This document shows positions 24,570 to 32,045 of a stretch of DNA of 64,000 nt, piece after piece. How positions within the stretch are numbered: position 1 is the first letter of the stretch; every line of letters begins with the position of its first letter. A model generated the notes under the pieces. The model was not told the origin of the DNA. It saw only the letters and a program-made list of their open reading frames with translations, and searched no databases. Source of the DNA: JAJXWB01 sp046349085 (GTDB lineage: Bacteria; Pseudomonadota; Alphaproteobacteria; Rhizobiales; Beijerinckiaceae). The translations under genes and the position numbers were made by a program. The DNA is taken from positions 434,001 through 498,000 of the forward strand of contig JAXMDA010000001.1 in NCBI GenBank assembly GCA_046349085.1. Reading direction: 5' to 3'.

Positions 24570-25520
24570 ATGGCGATAAATTTGGCGCGGTTTGCGCTCG
24601 CTGGCGTGGAAAAATGGGGAGTGGCGTTCGGCGATCGGATTTCGCCGTTGGACGGCTCCTATCCAAGCACCGCCGCGCTCATCGCGCTCGGCGAGGCGGA
24701 CTGGCGCGCGGCGGCGCAACGCTCGCCGAGCGTCCAATTGCGCGATGTCGTGTTGCTCTCGCCCGTAACAACGCCGTGTCGGGTCTATTGCCAAGGCGCG
24801 AACTACCGCCAGCACATGATCGAGTCCGGCATGAACCCGGACGAGAAGGCGTTCAACATGTTCTTTACGAAGTCGGACGCCTCTATCGCATCGGCGGTCG
24901 CGACGGTGACGCGGCCGCGCCATGTGCAACTGCTCGATTACGAGATCGAACTCGGGCTGGTGTTCCGCAAGCCGATTTCTGCAGCGACGCAGGTGACGCG
25001 CGACAATCTGAAGGAATTTGTCTTCGGAATTACGATCGCCAACGACCTCTCGGCGCGCGACGTTCAACTGCCGCAGACGCAATTCTTCAAAGGCAAGAGT
25101 TATCGCGGTTTCTGCCCGGTCGGTCCGTGGCTGACGGTGCCGGAGGACAATGAATTCGACTATCTCGACCGCCTGCAGCTTCTCCTGACCGTCAACGGCG
25201 AGACCCGGCAGGAGGACACGACCGCCAATCTCGTGTTCAAGCCGGCCGAAACCATTTCGGAGCTTTCGACATTCGCCAACGTCATGGCCGGCGACTTGCT
25301 GTTGACCGGCACGCCGAGCGGCTGCGCCCTGCGCGTTCCCCCGCCAATGGTCCGCAAGCTTCTTCAATTGCTCCCGGACCGAAAGTTCTGGAAACTCTTC
25401 GGACAGGCGCAGGCGCGCCGCGCTGAATATCTCAAACCCGGCGACCGCATCTCCGCCCGAATATACAGCGAGGATGGCCGCCTGGATCTTGGCGAACAGA
25501 AGACGCTTGTTTCGGCCTGA
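24570..25520 (+). CDS. Fumarylacetoacetate hydrolase-family enzyme
   Basis: A 316-residue FAH-fold protein. The metal-binding pattern appears as DYEIELGLVFRKP (around residue 127) and IANDLSARDVQ (around residue 155), followed by KSYRGFCPVGPWL and the LLLTGTPSG motif, typical of acylpyruvate hydrolases and hydroxy-heptadiene-dioate isomerase/decarboxylases. In meta-cleavage routes these act after ring opening by an extradiol dioxygenase, matching the gene at 22239. The start ATG follows GAAAGGAAACGAC. Its exact step (hydrolase, hydratase or decarboxylase) is not fixed by sequence. Confidence 0.88.
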   Translation: MAINLARFALAGVEKWGVAFGDRISPLDGSYPSTAALIALGEADWRAAAQRSPSVQLRDVVLLSPVTTPCRVYCQGANYRQHMIESGMNPDEKAFNMFFTKSDASIASAVATVTRPRHVQLLDYEIELGLVFRKPISAATQVTRDNLKEFVFGITIANDLSARDVQLPQTQFFKGKSYRGFCPVGPWLTVPEDNEFDYLDRLQLLLTVNGETRQEDTTANLVFKPAETISELSTFANVMAGDLLLTGTPSGCALRVPPPMVRKLLQLLPDRKFWKLFGQAQARRAEYLKPGDRISARIYSEDGRLDLGEQKTLVSA

Positions 25521-25527
25521 GGGAAAA

Positions 25528-26247
25528 CTAGCCGGCGGCCTTGCCCGTGCGCTTCTTTCGATTGGAAGCGACAGGCGGATCGGCGCATTCCTCCCTTGCC
25601 GTCGACATCAACGTCCTCACGCGATTGATCGTTGGGCCGATCCGTTTCGGCTCGACGCCAATGCAGATCAATATCGCCCAAAGCGCAGTGCGCGCCTGCG
25701 TCGGCTCCAGCCGGCGCTGCGAAATCGCTCCGAGCGTCTGGAGGACAATTCCCACCACCACCTCCAACGAGACCGCCGGCTCGACGCGCCTGCGACTCTC
25801 CGGACTGTCCCGAAAGAGTTTTTCCAGGTCATCTCGCAATCGCTGGCGCGCGCGCTGCCCGACCAACGGGTGAGACGAAGCCATGTGGCCGACAACGCCC
25901 GCCCACGCAGGATCTTCGATCGCCCGTTCGATGAATGACGCGCAACCGAAAGCGATTCTCGTCACCGGGTCCTCGAGCGCCTCGCGTTGCGGCTGAAACA
26001 ACTCATCGAAAGAATTGATAAGTTGGTCGGCGACCGCGACGACGAGCGCATGCATATCGTCGAAATGCACGTAAAACGTGCCCTTGGCCACGCCAGCCTC
26101 TTTCACGATTTCATCAATCGTCAGCGCTTCGACAGGATGGCGCGATATCAGACTGCTTGCCGCCGAGAGCAGTTGCGCCCGCGTCTTCGCCCGCCGTTCC
26201 TGCCCGATTTCTGCCCGTCGATTCAGATCAATCTTTATTCTTGCCAT
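25528..26247 (-). CDS. TetR-family transcriptional regulator (second paralogue)
   Basis: A 239-residue TetR regulator with the helix-turn-helix near residues 41-62 (LTIDEIVKEAGVAKGTFYVHF) and a Lys/Arg-rich tail (SNRKKRTGKAAG). It resembles the TetR at 23871 along the whole length, for instance R(A)EIGxERRA, EDP-x-x-(K/R)IA-x-GC and IERA. It is convergent with the FAH gene, with seven bases between the stops, and divergent from the outer-membrane protein at 26612. The start MARIKIDLNRRAEIG was preferred because upstream frame sequence is not protein-like; it leaves a roughly 290-base leader to the operator at 26533-26557. Confidence 0.88.
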   Translation of the reverse strand: MARIKIDLNRRAEIGQERRAKTRAQLLSAASSLISRHPVEALTIDEIVKEAGVAKGTFYVHFDDMHALVVAVADQLINSFDELFQPQREALEDPVTRIAFGCASFIERAIEDPAWAGVVGHMASSHPLVGQRARQRLRDDLEKLFRDSPESRRRVEPAVSLEVVVGIVLQTLGAISQRRLEPTQARTALWAILICIGVEPKRIGPTINRVRTLMSTAREECADPPVASNRKKRTGKAAG

Positions 26248-26532
26248 CAAAAGCACCGTCGCCTTGGCAGTAAATCTGCGCCTGAAAATCCGTCTCGTAC
26301 CTTGGCCGATGATCCGCCAATCTAGGCCACCCGGCCGCCAAGACAAATGCGTCAAAAGTTCCTTCGAGCATAGCCGGCCGCGCGGCGGCAATTGTCCGGA
26401 CGCAGCGCGACCCGGCCCCTCGCGCATTCGTTGAACGAACGCCTCGCACGACATGAAACCGTTGATATGCGGCCGGTCGCTCGGACGCCGCGCGCCTTGG
26501 GCTGGCCAACGCCAGAAACACGTTATGACCGA
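26248..26532. other. Untranslated leader or spacer between second tetR gene and its operator
   Basis: This stretch lies between the chosen start of the second TetR protein and the operator-like site. The tetR frame stays open through it, but the residues are Arg/Cys/Trp-rich and unlike a TetR N-terminus. I see no other gene or RNA structure in it. It may be a long 5' leader or the residue of a deleted gene. Confidence 0.4.
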
Positions 26533-26557
26533 TATTGTCATATTGACCTATTAGTCA
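26533..26557. promoter_or_regulatory. TetR-type operator candidate, site 2
   Basis: TATTGTCATAT (26533-26543) is followed by TGACCTATTAGTCA (26544-26557), an inverted repeat TGAC-N6-GTCA. The first eleven bases are identical to site 1 and the palindrome differs by small changes. It lies 55 bases upstream of the outer-membrane protein gene at 26612 and upstream of the divergent tetR, in a good position to control both. Confidence 0.65.
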
Positions 26558-26611
26558 TTTACGTGTAGTGTACGGTCACGTTTTGCCGCCCTTTGTCTGT
26601 CAGGTGAAGAA

Positions 26612-27562
26612 ATGCCGAATCCCGTCCCGGCGGCCAGATTGCTCCGTGCGAGAACGATCAGCGCGCTCTCGCTGCTGTTTCTGGCGTCCGCCGGCGGAAG
26701 CGCCGGCGCCGTTGAATCAACGATGATGCTGTACGCCCTCGGGAGCGGGGCGCTGGGCGCGGGGCTTACCGCCCCGGACGGATTCTATTTCACGACGATC
26801 GGCGTCTATAACCAGTGGAGAGCTTCGAAGGACATCCCTTTCGGAGGGATAACCGTCAAAGCCGACGTCTCCATGCCTGTCGCGCTCGGCAGCATGATGT
26901 TCGTCGTTCCCGGCGAGATATTGGGCGGCCGCCTGTCCGTTGCGGCGACGGCCGGATTCGGAAACATCAAGATCAACGCCGGGCTCGACTCCCCCAACCT
27001 CGCCAAGTCGACACAAGGCTGGGGCGGCGCCGACACGACAGTCAAAACGTCGTTGGGCTGGAGCGTGACGCCGAGCTTTTCTCATAAAGTCTCCGTCACG
27101 ACATTTCTGCCGACCGGCCGCTACGAGAAGGGGTTTAATCCGAACGTTGGCCTGAACCGCTTCGGCGCGGACTTCTCCTGGGGGGCGACCTACCTCGACC
27201 CCAACGTTGGTCTCGAATTGTCGGGTTCGGTCGGGTACACGCTCGAGGGCTACAACGGCCTGACGTCGTATCGTTCGGGAAACGCCTTTCACTTCGAAGA
27301 GGGCATTGCCCAGCACTTCGCGAACGGACTGCAGATCGGCGTCCTATCCTACCAGTATACGCAGAGCTCGCCTGACGGCGGCTCCGGGGCGAAGCTCGGC
27401 CCGATCAAGACCCGCGCGGTCGGCGTTGGGGCGTCGTTGGGATACACGACGATGGTTGGCGGCCACCTTGTCATTTTCAACACGCAAGTGACGCGCGACA
27501 TAGCAGTGGCCGATCGACTCCGCGGAACCGGCGGGGTCATCGCCACAACGGTGAAATTCTGA
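26612..27562 (+). CDS. Outer-membrane protein of the phenol MetA-pathway family
   Basis: A 316-residue exported protein with an N-terminal signal segment (ISALSLLFLASAGGSAGA) and a beta-barrel pattern: alternating short amphipathic strands, many Gly/Tyr turns, and a terminal Phe (GVIATTVKF). GAGLTAPDGFYFTTIGVYNQ, HKVSVTTFLPTGRYEKGF and the NVGLNRFGADFSWGATYLDP region fit the phenol MetA-degradation family, which is found beside many aromatic and hydrocarbon catabolic clusters and is thought to pass hydrophobic substrates across the outer membrane. The operator at 26533 suggests co-regulation with the ring-cleavage genes. Confidence 0.85.
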   Translation: MPNPVPAARLLRARTISALSLLFLASAGGSAGAVESTMMLYALGSGALGAGLTAPDGFYFTTIGVYNQWRASKDIPFGGITVKADVSMPVALGSMMFVVPGEILGGRLSVAATAGFGNIKINAGLDSPNLAKSTQGWGGADTTVKTSLGWSVTPSFSHKVSVTTFLPTGRYEKGFNPNVGLNRFGADFSWGATYLDPNVGLELSGSVGYTLEGYNGLTSYRSGNAFHFEEGIAQHFANGLQIGVLSYQYTQSSPDGGSGAKLGPIKTRAVGVGASLGYTTMVGGHLVIFNTQVTRDIAVADRLRGTGGVIATTVKF

Positions 27563-27671
27563 GTTTCCGCATCCGAGCGATGCGGGACGGCGGAGCACGC
27601 GCAAAACAGCGAGCAATCGTCGCCGAAGCCGGCGACTTTGCGCGCGGAGATCGAAACGGAGAACAGTATCG

Positions 27672-28019
27672 ATGGGGAATTTCGCTGGATTGCGCCTGAT
27701 GGCCATTGGACTGGCCGGCTTTCTGTCGATCGGCGCTTCGCTCGTGGCGGATGCGCGGCCAGTGGCGCGCAGACCGGTCGCTGGCCCGGGCGTTGGACAA
27801 AATCGCTACTACCGCCCGGTGCGGCCGCGACCCGTTGTCGTCGTAAATCCGCGTCGATACTGGGCGCCTGGCGGGGCGATCGCGGCCGGCGCAGCCGTGG
27901 GTTTTCTTGCAGGCGCCGCGGCCGCATCGGTCGCCGGTCAACCTCCGAGGTCCGGCTATTGCTGGTATTACGTCGACGCCACGAAATCCAAGGGATTTTG
28001 GGACGTCTGCCCCCAGTAA
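27672..28019 (+). CDS. Small exported protein of unknown function
   Basis: A 115-residue protein. It has a signal-like segment (LRLMAIGLAGFLSIGASLVADA), an Arg/Pro-rich linker (RRPVAGPGVGQNRYYRPVRP), a second hydrophobic Gly/Ala segment (GAIAAGAAVGFLAGAAAASVAG) and a cysteine-containing tail (GYCWYYVDATKSKGFWDVCP). The last feature resembles tails of small Rhizobiales envelope proteins, but I cannot name a family. The two Cys could form a disulfide. The ATG at 27672 starts the hydrophobic leader directly. Confidence 0.65.
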   Translation: MGNFAGLRLMAIGLAGFLSIGASLVADARPVARRPVAGPGVGQNRYYRPVRPRPVVVVNPRRYWAPGGAIAAGAAVGFLAGAAAASVAGQPPRSGYCWYYVDATKSKGFWDVCPQ

Positions 28020-28031
28020 CGCCAATTGCAG

Positions 28032-28722
28032 ATGAGCAACGTGCTGAAGGTTTCCGCCTTAGTCGTGGCGCTCGCGGCAGCGGCGCCGGCTTCAACGGGC
28101 GTCATGGCGGCGCACGCCCCCAAGCCGAACATCGTCTCTATCGTTGGTGATGATCTCGGCTGGAAGGACGTAGGGTTTCACGGCTCGGATATTCGAACGC
28201 CTAACATCGATCATCTCGCAGCGGAGGGACTGAAGCTGGAGCAGTTCTACGCGCGACCGATGCGCGTCCTCACAACCATCGCAGGATGCGAGAGAACACG
28301 CTGATCGTGTTTCAGAGCGACAACGGCGGCACGCGCAACGCCACGTTCGCCGGCGAAGACGACATGTCGAAGATCAAGATCCCCTGCGACAACGGGCCTT
28401 ATCGCGACGGCACGGGTTCGCTCTACGAAGACGGCGCACACGTGGTCGCTCGGGCTTGGTCAAGCCACATCAAGCCGTGTGGCGCGCCATGCTGCCGAGC
28501 GCGGTCGACCTGTACGACATTCGCCGTGATCCGTCAGAGAAGACCAATCTCGCGTCGGCCAATCCGGACAAGGTCGCGTCGCTTCATAAGCGCGCGAACG
28601 AATTGGCGAGAGCCGTTGCGAAGCCGCTGTTCCTCACGACGGAATTTGACGCGATGCGCAAGCGTCTGGCGGCGCCGCCTGCGCTGCCGTCAGAGAGCTT
28701 CGAGTTCAATGAAGAGCATTGA
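28032..28722 (+). pseudogene. Arylsulfatase gene remnant, internally deleted and frameshifted
   Basis: Three pieces of one arylsulfatase are found in order but in different frames. An N-terminal piece has a signal peptide and the metal site KPNIVSIVGDDLGWKDVGFH up to LEQFYARP. A middle piece starting near 28286 has TLIVFQSDNGG and CDNGPYRDGTGSLYEDGA. A C-terminal piece from about 28456 has LYDIRRDPSEKTNLA and ends FEFNEEH. The region between the first two, which should contain the C-x-P-x-R sequence whose Cys becomes formylglycine, is absent. Intact relatives exceed 500 residues, so this copy is dead. Confidence 0.85.
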
Positions 28723-28926
28723 ATCGATCTCGACGCTCTGCCGCCAGAGACGATACGGCCGGGAAGATCGGGTGGGCGGGCGCCGGGCGCGCTTGCCGTT
28801 GCATCGACGCTTGCGGGGATGTAAATCTTGGCATCATCGAGTACTGCGAGTGTAGCTGCGCCGCGATCTTCGTCCGGGGATTGCGATTGTCTTTGAAAGC
28901 ATGAAGGAAGACTGAAGAGACCGGGT

Positions 28927-30618
28927 ATGGAGAGCCTCCCGCGCGACGATGTTGCAGCGCCCAGTGTCACGGCGCGCGGGCAGCCGACCCTGAGCAAGCG
29001 AGCCACGCGCGCCGCTGCGCCCGAGGGCAAGAGAGGCGCCGCCTGCTCTATCGACAGGCTTCGCCTGTCGGGACGATTGCTCGGCGCTGCGGTCATCTGC
29101 AGCGCATCGCCATATCCGGCTTTTCCGATGGACACGACTTCCGAGGCCAGATCGCCCGCAGTCCGTTTTGTCGGCGCCTGCGGGAGCGCGACCGAAGGAT
29201 TCTTCATCGTTCCAGGTACGGCCACATGCGTTCGATTCGGGGGCTACGCCAGAAGCGATATAGCTGTATCCAACACGCCGAACCGTATCGGACTGACGAA
29301 CTACGACACGCAGGCTGCGACGGGCGTATCCATTAGCGACATCGCGACGGGCAAGGGGTGGCTGCCGTCGAAATTTGTGCCTTATCAAAGCCGAGACGCC
29401 GTGGGCTGGTCGTCGCTGGCGCGACTGGAGCTCGATTCCCGCACCCCGTCGCCATTCGGAATGCTGCGCGCCTTCATTCGCGTGGAGATGAACTTCGGCG
29501 CGGGCGCGACAGCGAACGGCGCCTTGCCGCAGTCGTTGACGGACGGCACCCTGGGAACTTACGGGAGCAGCGAGACGGCGATCCTCGATAAGGGGTTTGT
29601 GCAGTTTGGCGGCGTTACCATGGGCCGCGCCCAGTCCATGTTCGACTTCTTCGCAGGCAAGATCGGGTACACAAACATTCGTGGGTCGGACCAGGTCGCC
29701 AATCTGCTTGCCTACACGGCGAGCATTCCAGGCGGCCTGAGCGCATCGGTTTCCGTGGAGGATTCCGTCTCTCATCGCGGCCCGACGCCCAGCGTCGTGA
29801 CGGGCCTGCCCGTTCAAAACGCCCTTGTGCCGACCCTGATTGGCACACGCCTGCCCGATCTGGTCGTAAACGGCGCGCTCGATTCCAGCTGGGGACGAAT
29901 TCAATTGTCGGCCGCCGCGCATCAACTTGCCGCAGCTACCTGGGCGGACGCTGTGCAGCCCGCCGCCGTGGCGATGGGATCGACGCGGCGGTTCGGTTTT
30001 GCCGGTCTGGGCGGGCTTCAGTTCAAACTTGACGCTATTGCGCCCGGCGACGAGGTATGGCTGCAAGCGACCTTCGCAAGAGGGGCAATCGGATATGTCA
30101 GCGGCTCGAACTTAAGCCTGAACAACGGGGTGAACACGTCGACAAATTACGGCGTCGGCCTCAACCGCGTCTCTTCCGGAAACGGTTGGCATGGAGGCAA
30201 CGATTCCGATTGCGTGTGGACCTACAGTGGAACGTGCGATCGGTCGACTGCCTTCGCCATCACAGCCGCTGCGCAACATTTCTGGACGCCGACCATTAGC
30301 TCGTCGCTGACGGGCAGCTTCTATCAAGTCAGATACCCGCAATCGGCCCTCAATCCGGCGTCGGGGGCAGTCGCCCTCGGGCTAAGCTCATTCGGCATTG
30401 GGGTGACGAACTACAAAGAAATCATCCTCACCAGCGGAGTGCGCTGGAATCCGGCGCCAAAATTTGAGATCGGCGTCGAAGGAATCTGGCAGCATGGCGT
30501 CACCAGTCGTCCTGTTGGGCTGGCCCCGGATCCCGTGCTTGTCTTTAATGGACTTCCAAGCTTTTACAGCAGCGCCAATCTCTTTCGGGGACGCTTGAGG
30601 GCGATCAGGGCATTCTAG
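28927..30618 (+). CDS. Porin of the Rhizobiales type (porin_2 family)
   Basis: A trimeric-porin-like beta-barrel protein. The mature N-terminus matches the alphaproteobacterial porin signature: two cysteines in CGSATEGFFIVPGTATCVRFGGYARSD. Many barrel strands follow, and the protein ends in Phe (RLRAIRAF). The 563-residue form has an unusually long basic N-terminus before the hydrophobic signal stretch (LSGRLLGAAVICSASPYPAFP near residue 46), so a later start may be used. It would allow small hydrophilic solutes through the outer membrane. Confidence 0.85.
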   Translation: MESLPRDDVAAPSVTARGQPTLSKRATRAAAPEGKRGAACSIDRLRLSGRLLGAAVICSASPYPAFPMDTTSEARSPAVRFVGACGSATEGFFIVPGTATCVRFGGYARSDIAVSNTPNRIGLTNYDTQAATGVSISDIATGKGWLPSKFVPYQSRDAVGWSSLARLELDSRTPSPFGMLRAFIRVEMNFGAGATANGALPQSLTDGTLGTYGSSETAILDKGFVQFGGVTMGRAQSMFDFFAGKIGYTNIRGSDQVANLLAYTASIPGGLSASVSVEDSVSHRGPTPSVVTGLPVQNALVPTLIGTRLPDLVVNGALDSSWGRIQLSAAAHQLAAATWADAVQPAAVAMGSTRRFGFAGLGGLQFKLDAIAPGDEVWLQATFARGAIGYVSGSNLSLNNGVNTSTNYGVGLNRVSSGNGWHGGNDSDCVWTYSGTCDRSTAFAITAAAQHFWTPTISSSLTGSFYQVRYPQSALNPASGAVALGLSSFGIGVTNYKEIILTSGVRWNPAPKFEIGVEGIWQHGVTSRPVGLAPDPVLVFNGLPSFYSSANLFRGRLRAIRAF

Positions 30619-31312
30619 CCCCATTCCCGTCCCGCCGCCGGCAAAGCGCGGCGCGGATTTGAATCGACCGCAATGTCACGACGACTTGTGAGGTCATCGT
30701 GTTGCGGCAGGCGGGCAGGACATGGGCCGCGCGCGAAAGCGATAAGCGTCTTCGTAGAAGAATGCTCGAGTTGCGTTGCAATCGGCGGGACACGAGAGCG
30801 AGGCGAACGAGGTCGCGCGTCGGGCTCTAAACGCAATTCCATCCGACGTGACCTTGCTCACAACGGCGCTTCGAACCGCTGAGGATGCGCGATCGCGCCG
30901 CTGCTCTTGAATATGTCGAAAGACTTGCTGTGCGCGCCCCGATGATGAATCGATCCCCAGGCAGATCGAGACTCTCAAGCGCGGGGCCGCCAACGATCGC
31001 TGACGCGTTCGTTTGCGAAAATCAGAAAGCGGTCACGGCGGGTCGACACTTCACCTTCGTGATCCATTCTCCTCCAAGCCAGATTATCGGTTTGGACGCG
31101 CGCGGAGTTCATCTGGCCGTCTCGCGAGAGAAGCGCTGATTAAGCATCGAGCGAGGACGGGGGCGGACGCCGCTGAATGGGCGCGCGCGATGGATCGCCG
31201 GCCGTTCGGAGGAGGCGCGGCTTGCATTCCTGAACCGCAAAATTCTTATGTTGCCAATAGATACTTTATCGCCTTAACCTCTTCCCATCCAGTGGCCTGC
31301 AGGACGTTTGGG
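30619..31312. other. Intergenic region before the nap operon; no gene recognised
   Basis: About 690 bases between the porin and napE. Several short frames cross it on both strands, but none shows a family motif, signal peptide or good ribosome site. The last 100 bases should contain the nap promoter and are A+T-richer around 31235-31275. I saw no FNR-type TTGAT-N4-ATCAA site there. Confidence 0.5.
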
Positions 31313-31507
31313 ATGATCGACGCGCCCGGCGATATCCAGTTCAAAGGAGAGGATCCCGTCGCGAGCAAGCGTTCGGAGCTCGCCGTTTTCGCGATCATCG
31401 TGGCCGTCATCTGGCCAGTCATGGCGGTAGCCGTCGTCGGCGGTTACGGGTTCCTGGTCTGGATGTCCCAACTCGTGTTCGGCCCTCCGGGGCCTCCGCA
31501 TCCGTGA
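31313..31507 (+). CDS. napE: Periplasmic nitrate reductase small membrane protein NapE
   Basis: A 64-residue protein with one transmembrane helix (ELAVFAIIVAVIWPVMAVAVVGGYGFLVWM region) and the short C-terminus QLVFGPPGPP, the pattern and length of NapE. Its role in the Nap system is unclear even in model species. It is the first gene of napEFDABC and is followed by napF after 10 bases. The ATG at 31313 was chosen as the last start before the conserved hydrophilic N-terminus; no strong ribosome site is visible. Confidence 0.85.
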   Translation: MIDAPGDIQFKGEDPVASKRSELAVFAIIVAVIWPVMAVAVVGGYGFLVWMSQLVFGPPGPPHP

Positions 31508-31517
31508 AGCGGCGACC

Positions 31518-31787
31518 ATGCCGAGGGATATCTCCAGGCGCTCACTCTTCGGCCGCCTATTAAGCGCGGCGCCCATCGCCGTCATCGGCGACGTGTGCCT
31601 GGCGCAGGTTTTCGTCGTGTGCCGCTCCTGCGGCGACGCCTGTCCTGAACGCGCCATTGGTTTTCGACAACGGCCGGGCGCGCCGGAATATCCCTACGTC
31701 ACGGCGGCCTGCAACGGCTGCGGCGCGTGCGTCAGCTCCTGTCCTGTCTCCGCGATCAAAGTGGATAGAGCGGAGGCCACGTCGTGA
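31518..31787 (+). CDS. napF: Shortened NapF ferredoxin (two of four Fe-S clusters lost)
   Basis: An 89-residue protein. Typical NapF has about 160 residues and four [4Fe-4S] cysteine groups. Here the conserved N-terminus (ISRRSLFGR) runs directly into the third group (GDVCLAQVFVVCRSCGDACPERAI) and the fourth (CNGCGACVSSCPVSAI). The segment carrying the first two clusters is missing without loss of frame. NapF is a cytoplasmic ferredoxin thought to help load Fe-S or electrons onto NapA. The stop region overlaps the napD GTG (31784-31787), so the gene is still coupled in the operon. It may be partly functional. Confidence 0.85.
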   Translation: MPRDISRRSLFGRLLSAAPIAVIGDVCLAQVFVVCRSCGDACPERAIGFRQRPGAPEYPYVTAACNGCGACVSSCPVSAIKVDRAEATS

Positions 31788-32044
31788 TTGACGATCTCGT
31801 GCATATATCGAGCGCCGTCGTGTCGGTCCTGCCCGCGCACCGCGAGAACGTCGCGGCGTCGCTTGCCGCCTTGCCCGAAGTCGAAGTGCATCATGCCGAC
31901 GCTTCCAAGATCGTCATTGTCATGGAGGCGTCGGGGACCGGCGCGCTCGGCGCCCGCCTGGCCGAAATCGCCGCCTGGAACGGCGTCCTTTCCGCAAACA
32001 TGGTTTTCGAGTGTGTCGCAAGGCGCGCCGACATTGGAGATTAG
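31784..32044 (+). CDS. napD: NapA-specific chaperone NapD
   Basis: An 86-residue cytoplasmic chaperone with the NapD pattern: VHISSAVVSVLPAHRENVAASLAALPEVEVHH, then a KIVIVMEA strand. NapD binds the twin-arginine signal of NapA and delays export until the Mo cofactor and the Fe-S cluster are inserted. It begins with GTG overlapping the napF stop and ends one base before the napA ATG. Confidence 0.9.
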   Translation: MIDDLVHISSAVVSVLPAHRENVAASLAALPEVEVHHADASKIVIVMEASGTGALGARLAEIAAWNGVLSANMVFECVARRADIGD

Positions 32045-32045
32045 C

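Noticed and set aside
31013..31312. Longer in-frame start for NapE (164 residues)
   Set aside because: NapE proteins have about 60 residues. The upstream extension has no membrane segment or homology, so the ATG at 31313 was used.
31200..31312. An FNR box upstream of napE
   Set aside because: No TTGAT-N4-ATCAA-like sequence was found; the A+T-rich words there do not form the required inverted repeat.
31788..32045. Longer start for NapA upstream of 32046
   Set aside because: The extension overlaps napD and would bury the twin-arginine signal, which must be N-terminal.
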